From: DAHUYF01 sp035509275
Lineage (GTDB): Bacteria; Pseudomonadota; Alphaproteobacteria; ATCC43930; CGMCC-115725
NCBI GenBank assembly: GCA_035509275.1
Contig: DATJLU010000227.1
Span: 1-64,000, forward strand
Length of the DNA stretch: 64,000 bases
Direction of reading: 5' to 3'
In this document: positions 7,708 to 16,258 of the stretch, in pieces
Numbering within the stretch: position 1 is the first letter of the stretch
Layout of the letters: every line of letters begins with the position of its first letter
The notes under the pieces: model-generated
Database searches by the model: none
What the model was told of the DNA's origin: nothing
The model's input: the letters and a program-made list of their open reading frames with translations, nothing else
Position numbers and translations under genes: made by a program

Positions 7708-8430
7708 ATGAACGGCAATCTCGGCGGCAGCGTCAAGGCCCTCGTCTGCGATGTCTTCGGCACGGTGGTGGATTGGCGCGGCAGCATCATCCGCGAGGTC
7801 GAGGCGCTGAGCCGGGCCAAGGGGATTTCCATCGATGCGGCGCGCTTTGCCGATGACTGGCGGGCGGGATATCAACCGGCGATGCAGCGCGTGCGGGCCG
7901 GCGAGCTGCCCTGGACACGCATCGACGATCTCCACCGCATGATCCTCGACGGGCTGCTCGAAAAGCACGCCGTTTCCGGACTGAGCGAGGCCGAGAAGGT
8001 CGAGCTCAACCGGGCCTGGCATCGGCTCGATCCCTGGCCCGATGCGGTTCAAGGCCTGACGCGGCTCAAGCGGCGCTTCATCATCGGCACCCTGTCGAAT
8101 GGCAATGTCGGGCTGCTCGTCAACATGGCAAAGCGCGCCGGCCTGCCGTGGGACGTGGTGCTCTCGGCCGAGCTCGCGCATCACTACAAGCCCGATCCCG
8201 AGGCCTATCGCATGCCGCCCGACCTGCTCGGCCTTGCGCCCGCGGAAGTCATGCTGGTAGCGGCCCATCCCAACGACCTCGCCGCCGCCGCGCGCCAGGG
8301 CCTCAAGACCGGCTTTGTCCTGCGGCCGCTCGAGCATGGTCCCAATCGCAAGCCGCCCGCCACGACCGGCCACGCCTTCGACGTGACCGCTGGTGATTTC
8401 AACCAGCTCGCCGAGCGCCTGGGGGCGTGA
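7708..8430 (+). CDS. haloacid dehalogenase type II-like HAD hydrolase
   Basis: HAD-superfamily enzyme of the (S)-2-haloacid dehalogenase type. The 240-residue protein has motif I at CDVFGTVVDWRGS (nucleophile Asp, with FGT in place of the phosphatase DxDxT), motif II at TLSNGN, the KPDPEAYR lysine motif, and the motif III region VMLVAAHPNDLAAAARQG. The FGTVVDWR and SNG patterns fit 2-haloacid dehalogenases better than phosphatases, but many such genes have unknown natural substrates. The ATG at 7708 is used; a GTG three codons earlier is possible. It is divergent from 7605. Confidence 0.85.
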   Translation: MNGNLGGSVKALVCDVFGTVVDWRGSIIREVEALSRAKGISIDAARFADDWRAGYQPAMQRVRAGELPWTRIDDLHRMILDGLLEKHAVSGLSEAEKVELNRAWHRLDPWPDAVQGLTRLKRRFIIGTLSNGNVGLLVNMAKRAGLPWDVVLSAELAHHYKPDPEAYRMPPDLLGLAPAEVMLVAAHPNDLAAAARQGLKTGFVLRPLEHGPNRKPPATTGHAFDVTAGDFNQLAERLGA

Positions 8431-8496
8431 GTGAACGCACTGGCGTAAGGTCCGCCAGCGGTGCTAGGACCACATGCCGCGCTCGTCTGCGCCTTG

Positions 8497-8574
8497 CCCC
8501 ACCTCACCCCAACCCTCTCCGCCCCCCGGGGCGGAGAGGGAGGGACCCGCGCAGCGGGAGGGTGAGGTGGGGGT
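8497..8574. repeat. palindromic intergenic repeat with nested hairpins
   Basis: CCCCACCTCACCCC at 8497-8510 is mirrored by GGGTGAGGTGGGGG near 8560-8573. Inside are two further perfect hairpins, CCCTCTCCGCCCC/GGGGCGGAGAGGG and CCCGC/GCGGG. This looks like a member of a common dispersed repeat class of high-GC proteobacteria and could also act as a terminator for the HAD gene. Confidence 0.7.
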
Positions 8575-8616
8575 GACTTGGCGCGCTGTGTCAGGCTGAA
8601 GCGTAGGAGCGCGTCG

Positions 8617-11600
8617 ATGAACGAGGGGAGCGGGGGCCGCTGGCAGTTTTGGATCGATCGCGGCGGTACTTTCACCGATGTGGTGGCGCGGCGCCCCGAT
8701 GGTGCGCTGATCACCCGCAAGCTGCTCTCCGACAATCCGGAGCGCTACCGCGACGCGGCGATCCAGGGCATTCGCGACCTGCTCGGCCTCGCGTCCGACA
8801 CGCCGATCCCGGGCGTTGCCATCGAGGCGGTGAAGATGGGCACCACGGTCGCGACCAACGCGCTCCTGGAGCGGAAGGGCGAGCGCACCGTGCTCGTCAT
8901 CACCCGCGGTTTCGGCGATGCGCTGCGCATCGGCTATCAGAACCGGCCGAAGCTCTTCGAGCGCCACATCGTGCTGCCCGAGCAGCTCTATGAGCGCGTG
9001 ATCGAAGCCGAGGAGCGCGTTACCGTCGAAGGCGAGGTGCCGACGCCGCTCGATCTGGCGCGGCTCAGGACCGATCTTGCCGCCGCTTTCCGCGACGGCA
9101 TCCGCTCGGCCGCGATCGTCTTCCTGCACGGCTACCGCTATCCCGAGCATGAGCGCCGCGCCGCTTCGCTCGCCCGCGAGCTGGGCTTCACCCAGGTCTC
9201 GACCGGACATGAGGTGAGCCCGCTGATGAAGCTGGTGAGCCGCGGCGACACCACCGTCGTCGATGCCTATCTCTCGCCGATCCTGCGCCGCTATGTCGAT
9301 GAGGTCGCGGCCGAGCTCGGCGGCACGCGGCTCCTCTTCATGCAATCGAATGGCGGGCTCACCGATGCGCGGCGCTTCCAGGGCAAGGACGCGATTCTGT
9401 CCGGCCCGGCCGGCGGCATCGTCGGCGCGGTGCGCACCGCCGAGATGGGCGGCTTCGACAAGATCATCGGCTTCGACATGGGCGGCACCTCGACCGACGT
9501 GTCGCATTATGCCGGCGAGTACGAGCGCAGCTTCGAGACGGTGGTGGCGGGCGTGCGCATGCGCGCGCCGATGATGCATATCCACACCGTGGCCGCAGGC
9601 GGCGGCTCGATCTGCAGCTTCGACGGCGCGCGCTTTCGCGTCGGCCCCGAATCCGCCGGCGCCAATCCGGGGCCGGCCTGCTATCGCCGCGGCGGGCCGC
9701 TGACCGTCACCGATTGCAACGTCATGCTCGGCAAGCTGCAGCCGCGGTTCTTCCCGCGCGTCTTCGGCGCCGCCGGCGACGAGCCGCTCGATGTCGCCGT
9801 GGTCGAGCGAAAATTCGCGGCGCTCGCCGAGGAGATCGCCGGCGCCACCGGCCACCGCCGCAGCCCGGCGGCGGTCGCCGACGGCTTTCTCAAGATCGCG
9901 GTCGAGAACATGGCGAACGCGATCAAGCAGATCTCGATCCAGCGCGGCTACGACGTGACGGAATACACGCTCTGCTGCTTCGGCGGCGCCGGCGGGCAGC
10001 ATGCCTGCCTCGTCGCCGATGCCCTCGGCATGAAGCGCGTCTACATCCACCCCTTCGCCGGCGTGTTGTCGGCCTATGGCATGGGGCTTGCCGATCTGCG
10101 CACCTTGCGCGAGCAGGCGGTCGAGAAGCGGCTCGCCGAAGCGACCATGCCCGAGCTCGAGCGCGTGCTCGAGCGCCTTGCCGCCGATGGCGTCGCCGAG
10201 ATGCGCGCGCAAGGCATCGCGCCGGCGCAGATCAGCGTGCTGCGCAAGGCGCATGTCAAATACGAAGGCACCGACACGCCGCTCGTCGTCGCCTATGGCA
10301 CGACCGCCGAGATCGCCGAGGGTTTCGCCACGGCGCATCGCCAGCGCTACGGCTTCGTCATGCCGGAGAAGCCGATCATCGTCGAGGCGGTCGCGGTCGA
10401 GGTGGTGGGCGCCACCGATGCCGCCGCCGACCCGGTCTATCCCGTGCCCGAGACCCCGGGCGAGCCGGCGCCGCTGGCCGCGGTCGCGCTGTTCACCGAA
10501 GGCGCCGAGCACCAGGCGCCGGTCTTCGACCGCGACGCTCTCGTGCCCGGCCAGCACGTCGCCGGCCCCGCGATCATCCGCGAGGCGACGGCGACCACCA
10601 TCGTCGAGCCGGGCTGGCGCGCGACGCTCGACCGGCGGCGCTATCTCGTGCTCGAGCGCGTGACGCCGCTGCCGAGCCGCGTCGCCATCGGCACCAAGGT
10701 CGATCCCGTCATGCTCGAGGTCTTCAACAACCTCTTCATGGCGATCGCCGAGCAGATGGGCGTCGCGCTGCAGAACACCGCCTATTCCGTCAACATCAAG
10801 GAGCGGCTCGATTTCTCCTGCGCGCTCTTCGACCGCGACGGCTCGCTCATCGCCAATGCGCCGCACATGCCGGTGCATCTGGGCTCGATGGGCGAGAGTG
10901 TGCAGACGGTGATCCGCGCGCGCGGCAAGATCGCCGGCGGCGAGCCCGCCGATGGCCGCGGCATGCGGCCGGGCGACGTCTATGTCCTGAACGCGCCCTA
11001 CAATGGCGGAACCCACCTCCCCGACGTCACCGTTATCACCCCGGTCTTCGCCGAAGCAGATCGCCAGGGCAAGGGCGAGGTGCTGTTCTACGTCGCCTCG
11101 CGCGGCCATCAGGCGGATATCGGCGGCATCACGCCGGGCTCGATGCCGCCGGCGAGCCGCAGTGTCGAGGAAGAGGGCGTGCTCATCGACAATTTCCTCC
11201 TGGTCGATGCCGGCCGCTTCTGCGAGCGCGAGATGACGGCGCTGCTCGCTTCCGGTCCCTATCCCTCGCGCAACCCGGCGCAGAACATCGCCGACCTCAA
11301 GGCGCAGATCGCCGCTTGCGAGAAGGGCGTGCAGGAGCTGCATCGCATGGTCCGGCATTTCGGGCAGAAGCCGGTCGAAGCCTATATGCAGCATGTCCAG
11401 GATAATGCCGAAGAGGCGGTGCGCCGCGTGTTGGGCGTGTTGAAGGACGGCGATTTCGCCTATGAGACCGATGACGGCGCGGTGATCAAGGTGCGGATCG
11501 CGATCGACCGCGCGGCGCGCCGCGCGGTCATCGACTTCACCGGTACCAGCCCGCAGCTCGCGACCAATTTCAACGCGCCGGCGGCGGTCTGCAAAGCGGC

Positions 11601-12294
11601 CGTGCTCTATGTCTTCCGCACCCTGGTCGAGGACGAGATCCCGATGAATGGCGGCTGCCTCAAGCCGCTGGAACTCATCGTCCCGCCCGGCTCGATGCTG
11701 AACCCGCGCTATCCCGCCGCCGTCGTCGCCGGCAATGTCGAGACCTCGCAAGGCATCACCGACGCGCTCTACGGCGCTTTGGGCGTGATGGCGGCGGCGC
11801 AGGGGACGATGAACAATTTCACCTTCGGCAATGAGCGCTACCAGTATTACGAGACGGTGTGCGGGGGCTCGGGCGCCGGTCCCGATTTCGACGGCACCGA
11901 TGCGGTTCACACCCATATGACCAATTCGCGCCTCACCGATCCCGAAGTGCTGGAATGGCGCTTTCCCGTGCTGCTCGAGAGCTTCGCCATCCGCCGTGGT
12001 TCCGGCGGCGCCGGACGCCATCGCGGCGGCGACGGCGCGGTGCGCCGCATCCGCTTCCGCGAGGCGATGACGGCGGCGATCCTGTCCGGCCATCGCCGCG
12101 TGCCGCCTTACGGGCTCGCCGGCGGCGAGCCGGGCGCGCTCGGGCGCAATTGGGTGGAACGCGTCGATGGCCGCATCGAGCGCTTCGGCGGCACCCACGC
12201 GATCGAGATGGCGCCGGGCGACGTCTTCGTCATCGAGACGCCCGGCGGCGGCGGCTACGGCAAAGCGGCTGCGGCGCGCGCCGCGGCGGAGTAG
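8617..12294 (+). CDS. 5-oxoprolinase / hydantoinase HyuA-HyuB fusion
   Basis: A 1225-residue fusion. Residues about 10-690 are the HyuA-type ATPase half: DRGGTFTDVVARRPDG, MGTTVATNALLERKGER, GFDMGGTSTDVSHYAGE and HTVAAGGGSICSFDG. Residues about 695-1220 are the HyuB half: VDPVMLEVFNNLFMAIAEQM, NIKERLDFSCALFD, and a glycine-rich C-terminus GGGGYG. This layout matches ATP-dependent 5-oxoprolinase, which opens 5-oxoproline to glutamate, but the family also includes acetone and acetophenone carboxylases and N-methylhydantoinases. The ATG at 8617 follows AGGAG at 8605. It is a stand-alone gene; the neighbours do not fix the substrate. Confidence 0.9.
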   Translation: MNEGSGGRWQFWIDRGGTFTDVVARRPDGALITRKLLSDNPERYRDAAIQGIRDLLGLASDTPIPGVAIEAVKMGTTVATNALLERKGERTVLVITRGFGDALRIGYQNRPKLFERHIVLPEQLYERVIEAEERVTVEGEVPTPLDLARLRTDLAAAFRDGIRSAAIVFLHGYRYPEHERRAASLARELGFTQVSTGHEVSPLMKLVSRGDTTVVDAYLSPILRRYVDEVAAELGGTRLLFMQSNGGLTDARRFQGKDAILSGPAGGIVGAVRTAEMGGFDKIIGFDMGGTSTDVSHYAGEYERSFETVVAGVRMRAPMMHIHTVAAGGGSICSFDGARFRVGPESAGANPGPACYRRGGPLTVTDCNVMLGKLQPRFFPRVFGAAGDEPLDVAVVERKFAALAEEIAGATGHRRSPAAVADGFLKIAVENMANAIKQISIQRGYDVTEYTLCCFGGAGGQHACLVADALGMKRVYIHPFAGVLSAYGMGLADLRTLREQAVEKRLAEATMPELERVLERLAADGVAEMRAQGIAPAQISVLRKAHVKYEGTDTPLVVAYGTTAEIAEGFATAHRQRYGFVMPEKPIIVEAVAVEVVGATDAAADPVYPVPETPGEPAPLAAVALFTEGAEHQAPVFDRDALVPGQHVAGPAIIREATATTIVEPGWRATLDRRRYLVLERVTPLPSRVAIGTKVDPVMLEVFNNLFMAIAEQMGVALQNTAYSVNIKERLDFSCALFDRDGSLIANAPHMPVHLGSMGESVQTVIRARGKIAGGEPADGRGMRPGDVYVLNAPYNGGTHLPDVTVITPVFAEADRQGKGEVLFYVASRGHQADIGGITPGSMPPASRSVEEEGVLIDNFLLVDAGRFCEREMTALLASGPYPSRNPAQNIADLKAQIAACEKGVQELHRMVRHFGQKPVEAYMQHVQDNAEEAVRRVLGVLKDGDFAYETDDGAVIKVRIAIDRAARRAVIDFTGTSPQLATNFNAPAAVCKAAVLYVFRTLVEDEIPMNGGCLKPLELIVPPGSMLNPRYPAAVVAGNVETSQGITDALYGALGVMAAAQGTMNNFTFGNERYQYYETVCGGSGAGPDFDGTDAVHTHMTNSRLTDPEVLEWRFPVLLESFAIRRGSGGAGRHRGGDGAVRRIRFREAMTAAILSGHRRVPPYGLAGGEPGALGRNWVERVDGRIERFGGTHAIEMAPGDVFVIETPGGGGYGKAAAARAAAE

Positions 12295-12411
12295 GCGGCG
12301 GTTCTGTAGGGTCTGGGTAGAGAAGAGCGCCAGCGAGCACCCTTACACGCGAGGACGGCAGGGCGTAGGCTCGCGGAGAGGCAAGGTTGCGCCACCACGA
12401 CGAGGACGATG

Positions 12412-13290
12412 ATGACCGAAACACCCTACACGCCGCCGAAGATCTGGACGTGGAAGAAGGATGTCAGTGGCTGGCGATACGCCAAGACCAATCGGCCGAT
12501 CGCCGGGACGACCCATGAGAAAGAGCTGCCGGTCGGGCGCCATCCGCTGCAGCTTTATTCCCTGGCGACGCCCAACGGCGTGAAGGTCACCATCATGCTG
12601 GAAGAGCTTCTGGCCCTCGGCCATCGCGGCGCCGAATACGATGCCTGGCCGGTCAGGATCGGCGACGGCGACCAGTTCGGCAGCGGCTTTGTCGCCGTCA
12701 ATCCGAATTCCAAGATCCCGGCTTTGCTCGACCGTTCCGAACCCAAGCCGGTGCGCGTGTTCGAATCGGGCGCGATCCTGGTCTATCTCGCCGAGAAGTT
12801 CGGCACCCTGCTGCCGTCCGAGCGCGCCGCGCGCGCCGAATGCCTGTCCTGGCTCTTCTGGCAGATGGGCAGCACGCCCTATGTCGGCGGCGGCTTCGGC
12901 CATTTCTACGCTTACGCGGCGACCAAGATCGAATACGCCATCGACCGCTTCGCCATGGAGACGAAGCGCCAGCTCGACGTGCTCGACCGACATCTCGCTG
13001 AAAGCGAATACATCGTCGGCGACAGCTACACGATCGCCGACATCGCAAGCTGGCCGTGGTATGGCGGCCTGGCGCAGTACAACCAATATGGCGGCGCCGA
13101 ATTCCTGCAGGTTCAGGATTATAAGAACCTGCAGCGCTGGACGACGATGATTGGCCAACGCCCGGCGGTGAAGCGCGGCCGCAAGGTCAACCGGCTGAGC
13201 GGCGATCCCGCGGACCAGCTCCACGAGCGGCACGATGCCAGCGACTTCGAAACCAAGACGCAGGACAAGCTCATGGCCGCCCGGCCCTGA
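12412..13290 (+). CDS. yghU: glutathione S-transferase-like protein, YghU type
   Basis: The 292-residue protein matches the YghU (Nu-class) disulfide-bond oxidoreductase type: a long N-terminal extension (YTPPKIWTWKKD, GWRYAKTNRPIAGTTHEKELPVGRHPLQLYSLATPNGVKVTIMLEE), the thioredoxin-fold glutathione site with NPNSKIPALLD and ESGAILVYLAEKFG, and the helical C-terminal domain with YTIADIASWPWYGG. YghU reduces small disulfides using two glutathiones. Two ATGs are adjacent (12409, 12412); the second is used. The gene converges on the 13301 hydrolase with 10 bp between stops, leaving little room for a separate terminator. Confidence 0.88.
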   Translation: MTETPYTPPKIWTWKKDVSGWRYAKTNRPIAGTTHEKELPVGRHPLQLYSLATPNGVKVTIMLEELLALGHRGAEYDAWPVRIGDGDQFGSGFVAVNPNSKIPALLDRSEPKPVRVFESGAILVYLAEKFGTLLPSERAARAECLSWLFWQMGSTPYVGGGFGHFYAYAATKIEYAIDRFAMETKRQLDVLDRHLAESEYIVGDSYTIADIASWPWYGGLAQYNQYGGAEFLQVQDYKNLQRWTTMIGQRPAVKRGRKVNRLSGDPADQLHERHDASDFETKTQDKLMAARP

Positions 13291-13300
13291 GGGGCGCGGG

Positions 13301-14062
13301 CTACTGCGCGGCGCTGCGCATCGGAATCTGCGATTTGAGGAACGTGCGCACGCGGTTGATTGTGCGTGCCTTGAGTTCCGGCGGCTCGCGCCACGGGAAG
13401 ACCGTGATCTCGGCATTCGGCGCCAGCGACGCCACGTCGATGGAGGTCGGCAGCGGATGCGAGGGCGTGTCGTCCGGTAGAACCAGCATCGGCGTCCGGC
13501 AATTCTTGATGAACGCGCGCGGCACGCTGTAGAGGAAATCGGGCTGCACGCGCCAGAGGCTGTGGAAATATCTCTCGATCGTCTCCGTCGTCACCTCGGG
13601 CCGGCGGGCGCGGAAATCCGCGAGCCAGTTCTGGTGGCAGTGCCGCCACATCACGTCAGGATCCTCGGGCCGGTGGCCGACCGTCTGGCAGAACACCGCC
13701 GCCACGACGCGCCGAGGCGCTCGCTCGATCAGCTTCCCGGCGAAGCAGCCGCCGATGCAGTAGCCCATGTAAAAGAATTCGCGGATGCCAAGATGGTCCA
13801 TGAGGCCGAGCTGGTCGTCGGCGAAGGCGTCCCACGCGTTCTCGACCGGCACCGGGCCCGTCGATTCGCCGCCATTGGCGTTGCGCTGGTCCATGGTGAT
13901 GCAGCGGAAGTCGTGCTTGAACTCCTCCATCGCATTGAAAACGGCGGTCTGCCAGTTGCTGACCCGCGAGTTCAATCCGCCGCCGGGGGTGACCAGCAGC
14001 GGGAAGCCGGAGCCGGTCTCCTCGTAGCGAATGCGAACCTCGCCCCTTTGATAGAACGGCAT
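13301..14062 (-). CDS. alpha/beta hydrolase with a cysteine nucleophile
   Basis: A 253-residue alpha/beta-hydrolase-fold protein. It has the oxyanion segment LLVTPGGGLNSRVSNW, a MDQRNANGGES strand-loop, and a nucleophile elbow GYC102IGG where the usual Ser is Cys. Cys at this place is typical of dienelactone hydrolases (GFCFGG-like) but less common in this lipase-like branch. A candidate acid (VLPDDTPSHPLP) follows; an obvious C-terminal catalytic His with the usual spacing is not clear from reading alone (the SHP of the same segment is the best candidate). The substrate is unknown. A ridA remnant and a methyltransferase lie upstream on the same strand. Confidence 0.8.
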   Translation of the reverse strand: MPFYQRGEVRIRYEETGSGFPLLVTPGGGLNSRVSNWQTAVFNAMEEFKHDFRCITMDQRNANGGESTGPVPVENAWDAFADDQLGLMDHLGIREFFYMGYCIGGCFAGKLIERAPRRVVAAVFCQTVGHRPEDPDVMWRHCHQNWLADFRARRPEVTTETIERYFHSLWRVQPDFLYSVPRAFIKNCRTPMLVLPDDTPSHPLPTSIDVASLAPNAEITVFPWREPPELKARTINRVRTFLKSQIPMRSAAQ

Positions 14063-14090
14063 GAAAGTCTCCTCCAGACTGCCGAGAGTT

Positions 14091-14138
14091 TTACTCGGCC
14101 ACCGCGATCATTTCGATCTCGACCAGCGCTGCCGGCTG
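14091..14138 (-). pseudogene. remnant of a RidA (YjgF/YER057c) family gene, C-terminus only
   Basis: On the minus strand, 16 codons plus a TAA stop read LQPAALVEIEMIAVAE. The ALVEIEMIAVAE part is the standard RidA C-terminus. The codons just upstream (RCRTCS) do not resemble RidA, and the next gene's stop is only about 30 bp further. RidA deaminates reactive enamine intermediates; this copy can have no function. It indicates a deletion between the hydrolase and the methyltransferase. Confidence 0.55.
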
Positions 14139-14168
14139 CAGGCTGCAAGTGCGACACCGAAGCGTCGC

Positions 14169-14771
14169 TTACGCGGCCTTTATGATTGCCGCCGCACCCT
14201 CCTGCCACACGCATTCGACGCGTTCGAATCCGGCTTTCTCCATCGCCGCCATGTGCATGCCAACGCCACCGACGTATTCGAAATAATCGCAATCGAGAAA
14301 ACAGCCCTCGGGCACGAGCAATTCGCGGATGGTGCCGTAGCACCGGAAGATCAGTTTGCGGTCGCGCAGGTTATGCAATGCGATGCCGGAAACGGCGAGT
14401 TCGAACGGACCACCAACGTCTTTCCCCCAATCGGGGCCGGCGAGATCGCTCAGCACGTAATCGAGCCGCGCGGCTTGCTTCGCCAGACGCTGTTGTGCGT
14501 GCTCGCGCATCGGCTGCGAATAGTCGTGCCAGGTGACTCGCGCCTCCGGGAAGGCACGCAGGACCTCTTCTGCGACGACGCCGTATCCCGCGCCGACATC
14601 GAGCACACGGATCGCGGCTCTATTGGCGAAGGGCGCGAAGGAAAGCATCTTGCGCAGCACCGGCCGGCGCTCAGCATCGCGCGTGACATCCTCGCCGATC
14701 CAGCGATCGACATAGGCGCGCGAATGCCAATCATGTTCATGCACGCTGAACGAAGCATCCTTGGATGCCAT
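14169..14771 (-). CDS. class I SAM-dependent methyltransferase
   Basis: A 200-residue Rossmann-fold methyltransferase. Motif I is IRVLDVGAGYGVVAEEVL at about residues 52-69, the acidic ribose contact is in VTWHDYSQPM, and ELAVSGIALHNLRD is the post-II region. The final part (ELLVPEGCFLDCDYF) matches the class I core. No substrate-specific domain is seen, so the acceptor is unknown. The ATG at 14771 is chosen because the protein begins just before the fold; longer upstream frames run into antisense sequence. The 208-bp gap to the divergent MFS gene would hold both promoters. Confidence 0.85.
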   Translation of the reverse strand: MASKDASFSVHEHDWHSRAYVDRWIGEDVTRDAERRPVLRKMLSFAPFANRAAIRVLDVGAGYGVVAEEVLRAFPEARVTWHDYSQPMREHAQQRLAKQAARLDYVLSDLAGPDWGKDVGGPFELAVSGIALHNLRDRKLIFRCYGTIRELLVPEGCFLDCDYFEYVGGVGMHMAAMEKAGFERVECVWQEGAAAIIKAA

Positions 14772-14979
14772 GGCATCCTCCGTGCCGCGACCGTCGAGGC
14801 GAGCGGCGCGAGATCGACGCTTTTGCGCCCGCCCCGATGGTTCGTGGCGTGTCGGGCCTCGTCCTGTCAAGAGCGCAGAAGCGCGGAAGCCGCAGGCGCA
14901 GCCGCTCAAGCGCTGAGGTCGCTCTCTCCGGCTGCGTTGGCTAGGGTGGGGCGCGACGATCGATCGGAAGGGGTTTTGC

Positions 14980-16182
14980 TTGCGCTTCGTTCCCCCGTCG
15001 TTGCCGCGTTCGATGCCGGCTGGCGATCGGCGCATCCTGCTGCTGGCGCTCGGCACCTTCGCGCTCGGCACCGATGTCTTCGTCCTCGCCGGCATCCTGC
15101 GCCTCGTCGCCGCCGGGCTCGCCGTGAGTACCGAGGCGGCGGGCCAGCTCGCCACCGCCTATGCTTTGACGTACGCGATGGGCTCGCCGCTCCTCGCGGC
15201 TGCGACGGCGCGCTGGCGGCGCGAACGGCTCGTCGTTTTGGCGCTCGGCGGCTTCGCGCTCGCCGACGCCATCTGCGCGCTGGCGCCCAGTTATGCCGTG
15301 CTGCTGGCGGCGCGAGTTCTCGCCGGCGCCAGCGGGGCGTTATTCTCGCCGACCGCATACGGCATGGCTGCTGCGCTCGCCCCAGCCGAGCGGCGCGGCG
15401 CGGCGCTCGCCACGGTGGCGCTCGGCATGACGACCGCCACCGTCTTCGGCGCGCCGCTCGGCACCTGGATCGGTCATGCGTTCGGCTGGCGTGCGAGCTT
15501 CCTGCTCGGCGCGCTGCTCTCGGCAGCGGCTGCGACGACGCTCGCGATGGCACCTGGCGCGCCCACCCCGCTTACCGCCGTGCCGCGCCTTGCTGAGCGC
15601 TTCTCGCCGCTCGCGCGGCCGGTGGTGCTGTTGAGTCTCGTTGCCAACTGGCTGTGGTCGGCAGGGAACTACACCATCTACAACTACAGCGCCGTCGTTT
15701 TTGGATCGCGCCTCCATCTCGACAATATCATGTGGCTCCTGGGCTGCTACGGGCTCGGCGGCGTCGCCGGCAGCCAGCTCGGCGGCCGCTTCGTCGACCG
15801 CTTTGGCACGGTTGCGCCGATCCTTCTCTGTGTCGGCATCAATGCTGCCAATCTCACCTTGCTCAACATCACCGCCGCCACCGCCTGGGGCGCGGGTGTG
15901 GTGCTCTTCATTCTGGCCTTCGCTGGTTGGGCGGTGTTTCCCGCGCAGCAGACGCGGCTCTTACAGCTTGAGCCGGCTCATGGCGGGCTCGTGCTGTCGT
16001 TGATCTCATCGTCGATCTATATCGGATCGGCGACGGGTGCGGCGTTGGGCGGGCTGCTGCTCGCGCGTTTTCCGCCGGCGGCTCTCGCCTATGTCGCCGG
16101 TGCCATCACCGTCGGCGGGCTGCTTGTCTTTGTCACGAGCCTGGTTGCAGCGCCGCGCCAGCATCGACCGATGCGACGCTAG
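14980..16182 (+). CDS. MFS transporter, DHA1-like
   Basis: A 400-residue membrane protein with twelve hydrophobic segments and MFS landmarks: LGTDVFVLAGILRLVAAGL in TM1, an ARWRRERLVVLALGGFALAD loop after TM2, and RVLAGASGALFSPTAYGMAAALAP in TM4-5. The pattern (TDVFVLAGIL, EAAGQLATAYALTYAMGSP) resembles AraJ/YdeA-type sugar or drug efflux permeases of the DHA1 branch. The TTG at 14980 has a nearby purine-rich site (CGGAAGGGG); the ATG at 15013 is a second option that removes 11 residues. The substrate cannot be deduced from the context. Confidence 0.85.
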   Translation: MRFVPPSLPRSMPAGDRRILLLALGTFALGTDVFVLAGILRLVAAGLAVSTEAAGQLATAYALTYAMGSPLLAAATARWRRERLVVLALGGFALADAICALAPSYAVLLAARVLAGASGALFSPTAYGMAAALAPAERRGAALATVALGMTTATVFGAPLGTWIGHAFGWRASFLLGALLSAAAATTLAMAPGAPTPLTAVPRLAERFSPLARPVVLLSLVANWLWSAGNYTIYNYSAVVFGSRLHLDNIMWLLGCYGLGGVAGSQLGGRFVDRFGTVAPILLCVGINAANLTLLNITAATAWGAGVVLFILAFAGWAVFPAQQTRLLQLEPAHGGLVLSLISSSIYIGSATGAALGGLLLARFPPAALAYVAGAITVGGLLVFVTSLVAAPRQHRPMRR

Positions 16183-16258
16183 CACAGTTTCTGTGAGTGT
16201 GACTCACCGTCGGGCGCAGGCGGGGCGTGGTCTCGTGCTGCGCAACAGGGAGCCTGCG

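Noticed and set aside
8464..12198. 1244-codon open frame on the minus strand across the 5-oxoprolinase gene
   Set aside because: Pure antisense of a well-supported gene. The His/Arg/Asp-rich protein has no recognisable domain. Such long shadows are normal in GC-rich genes.
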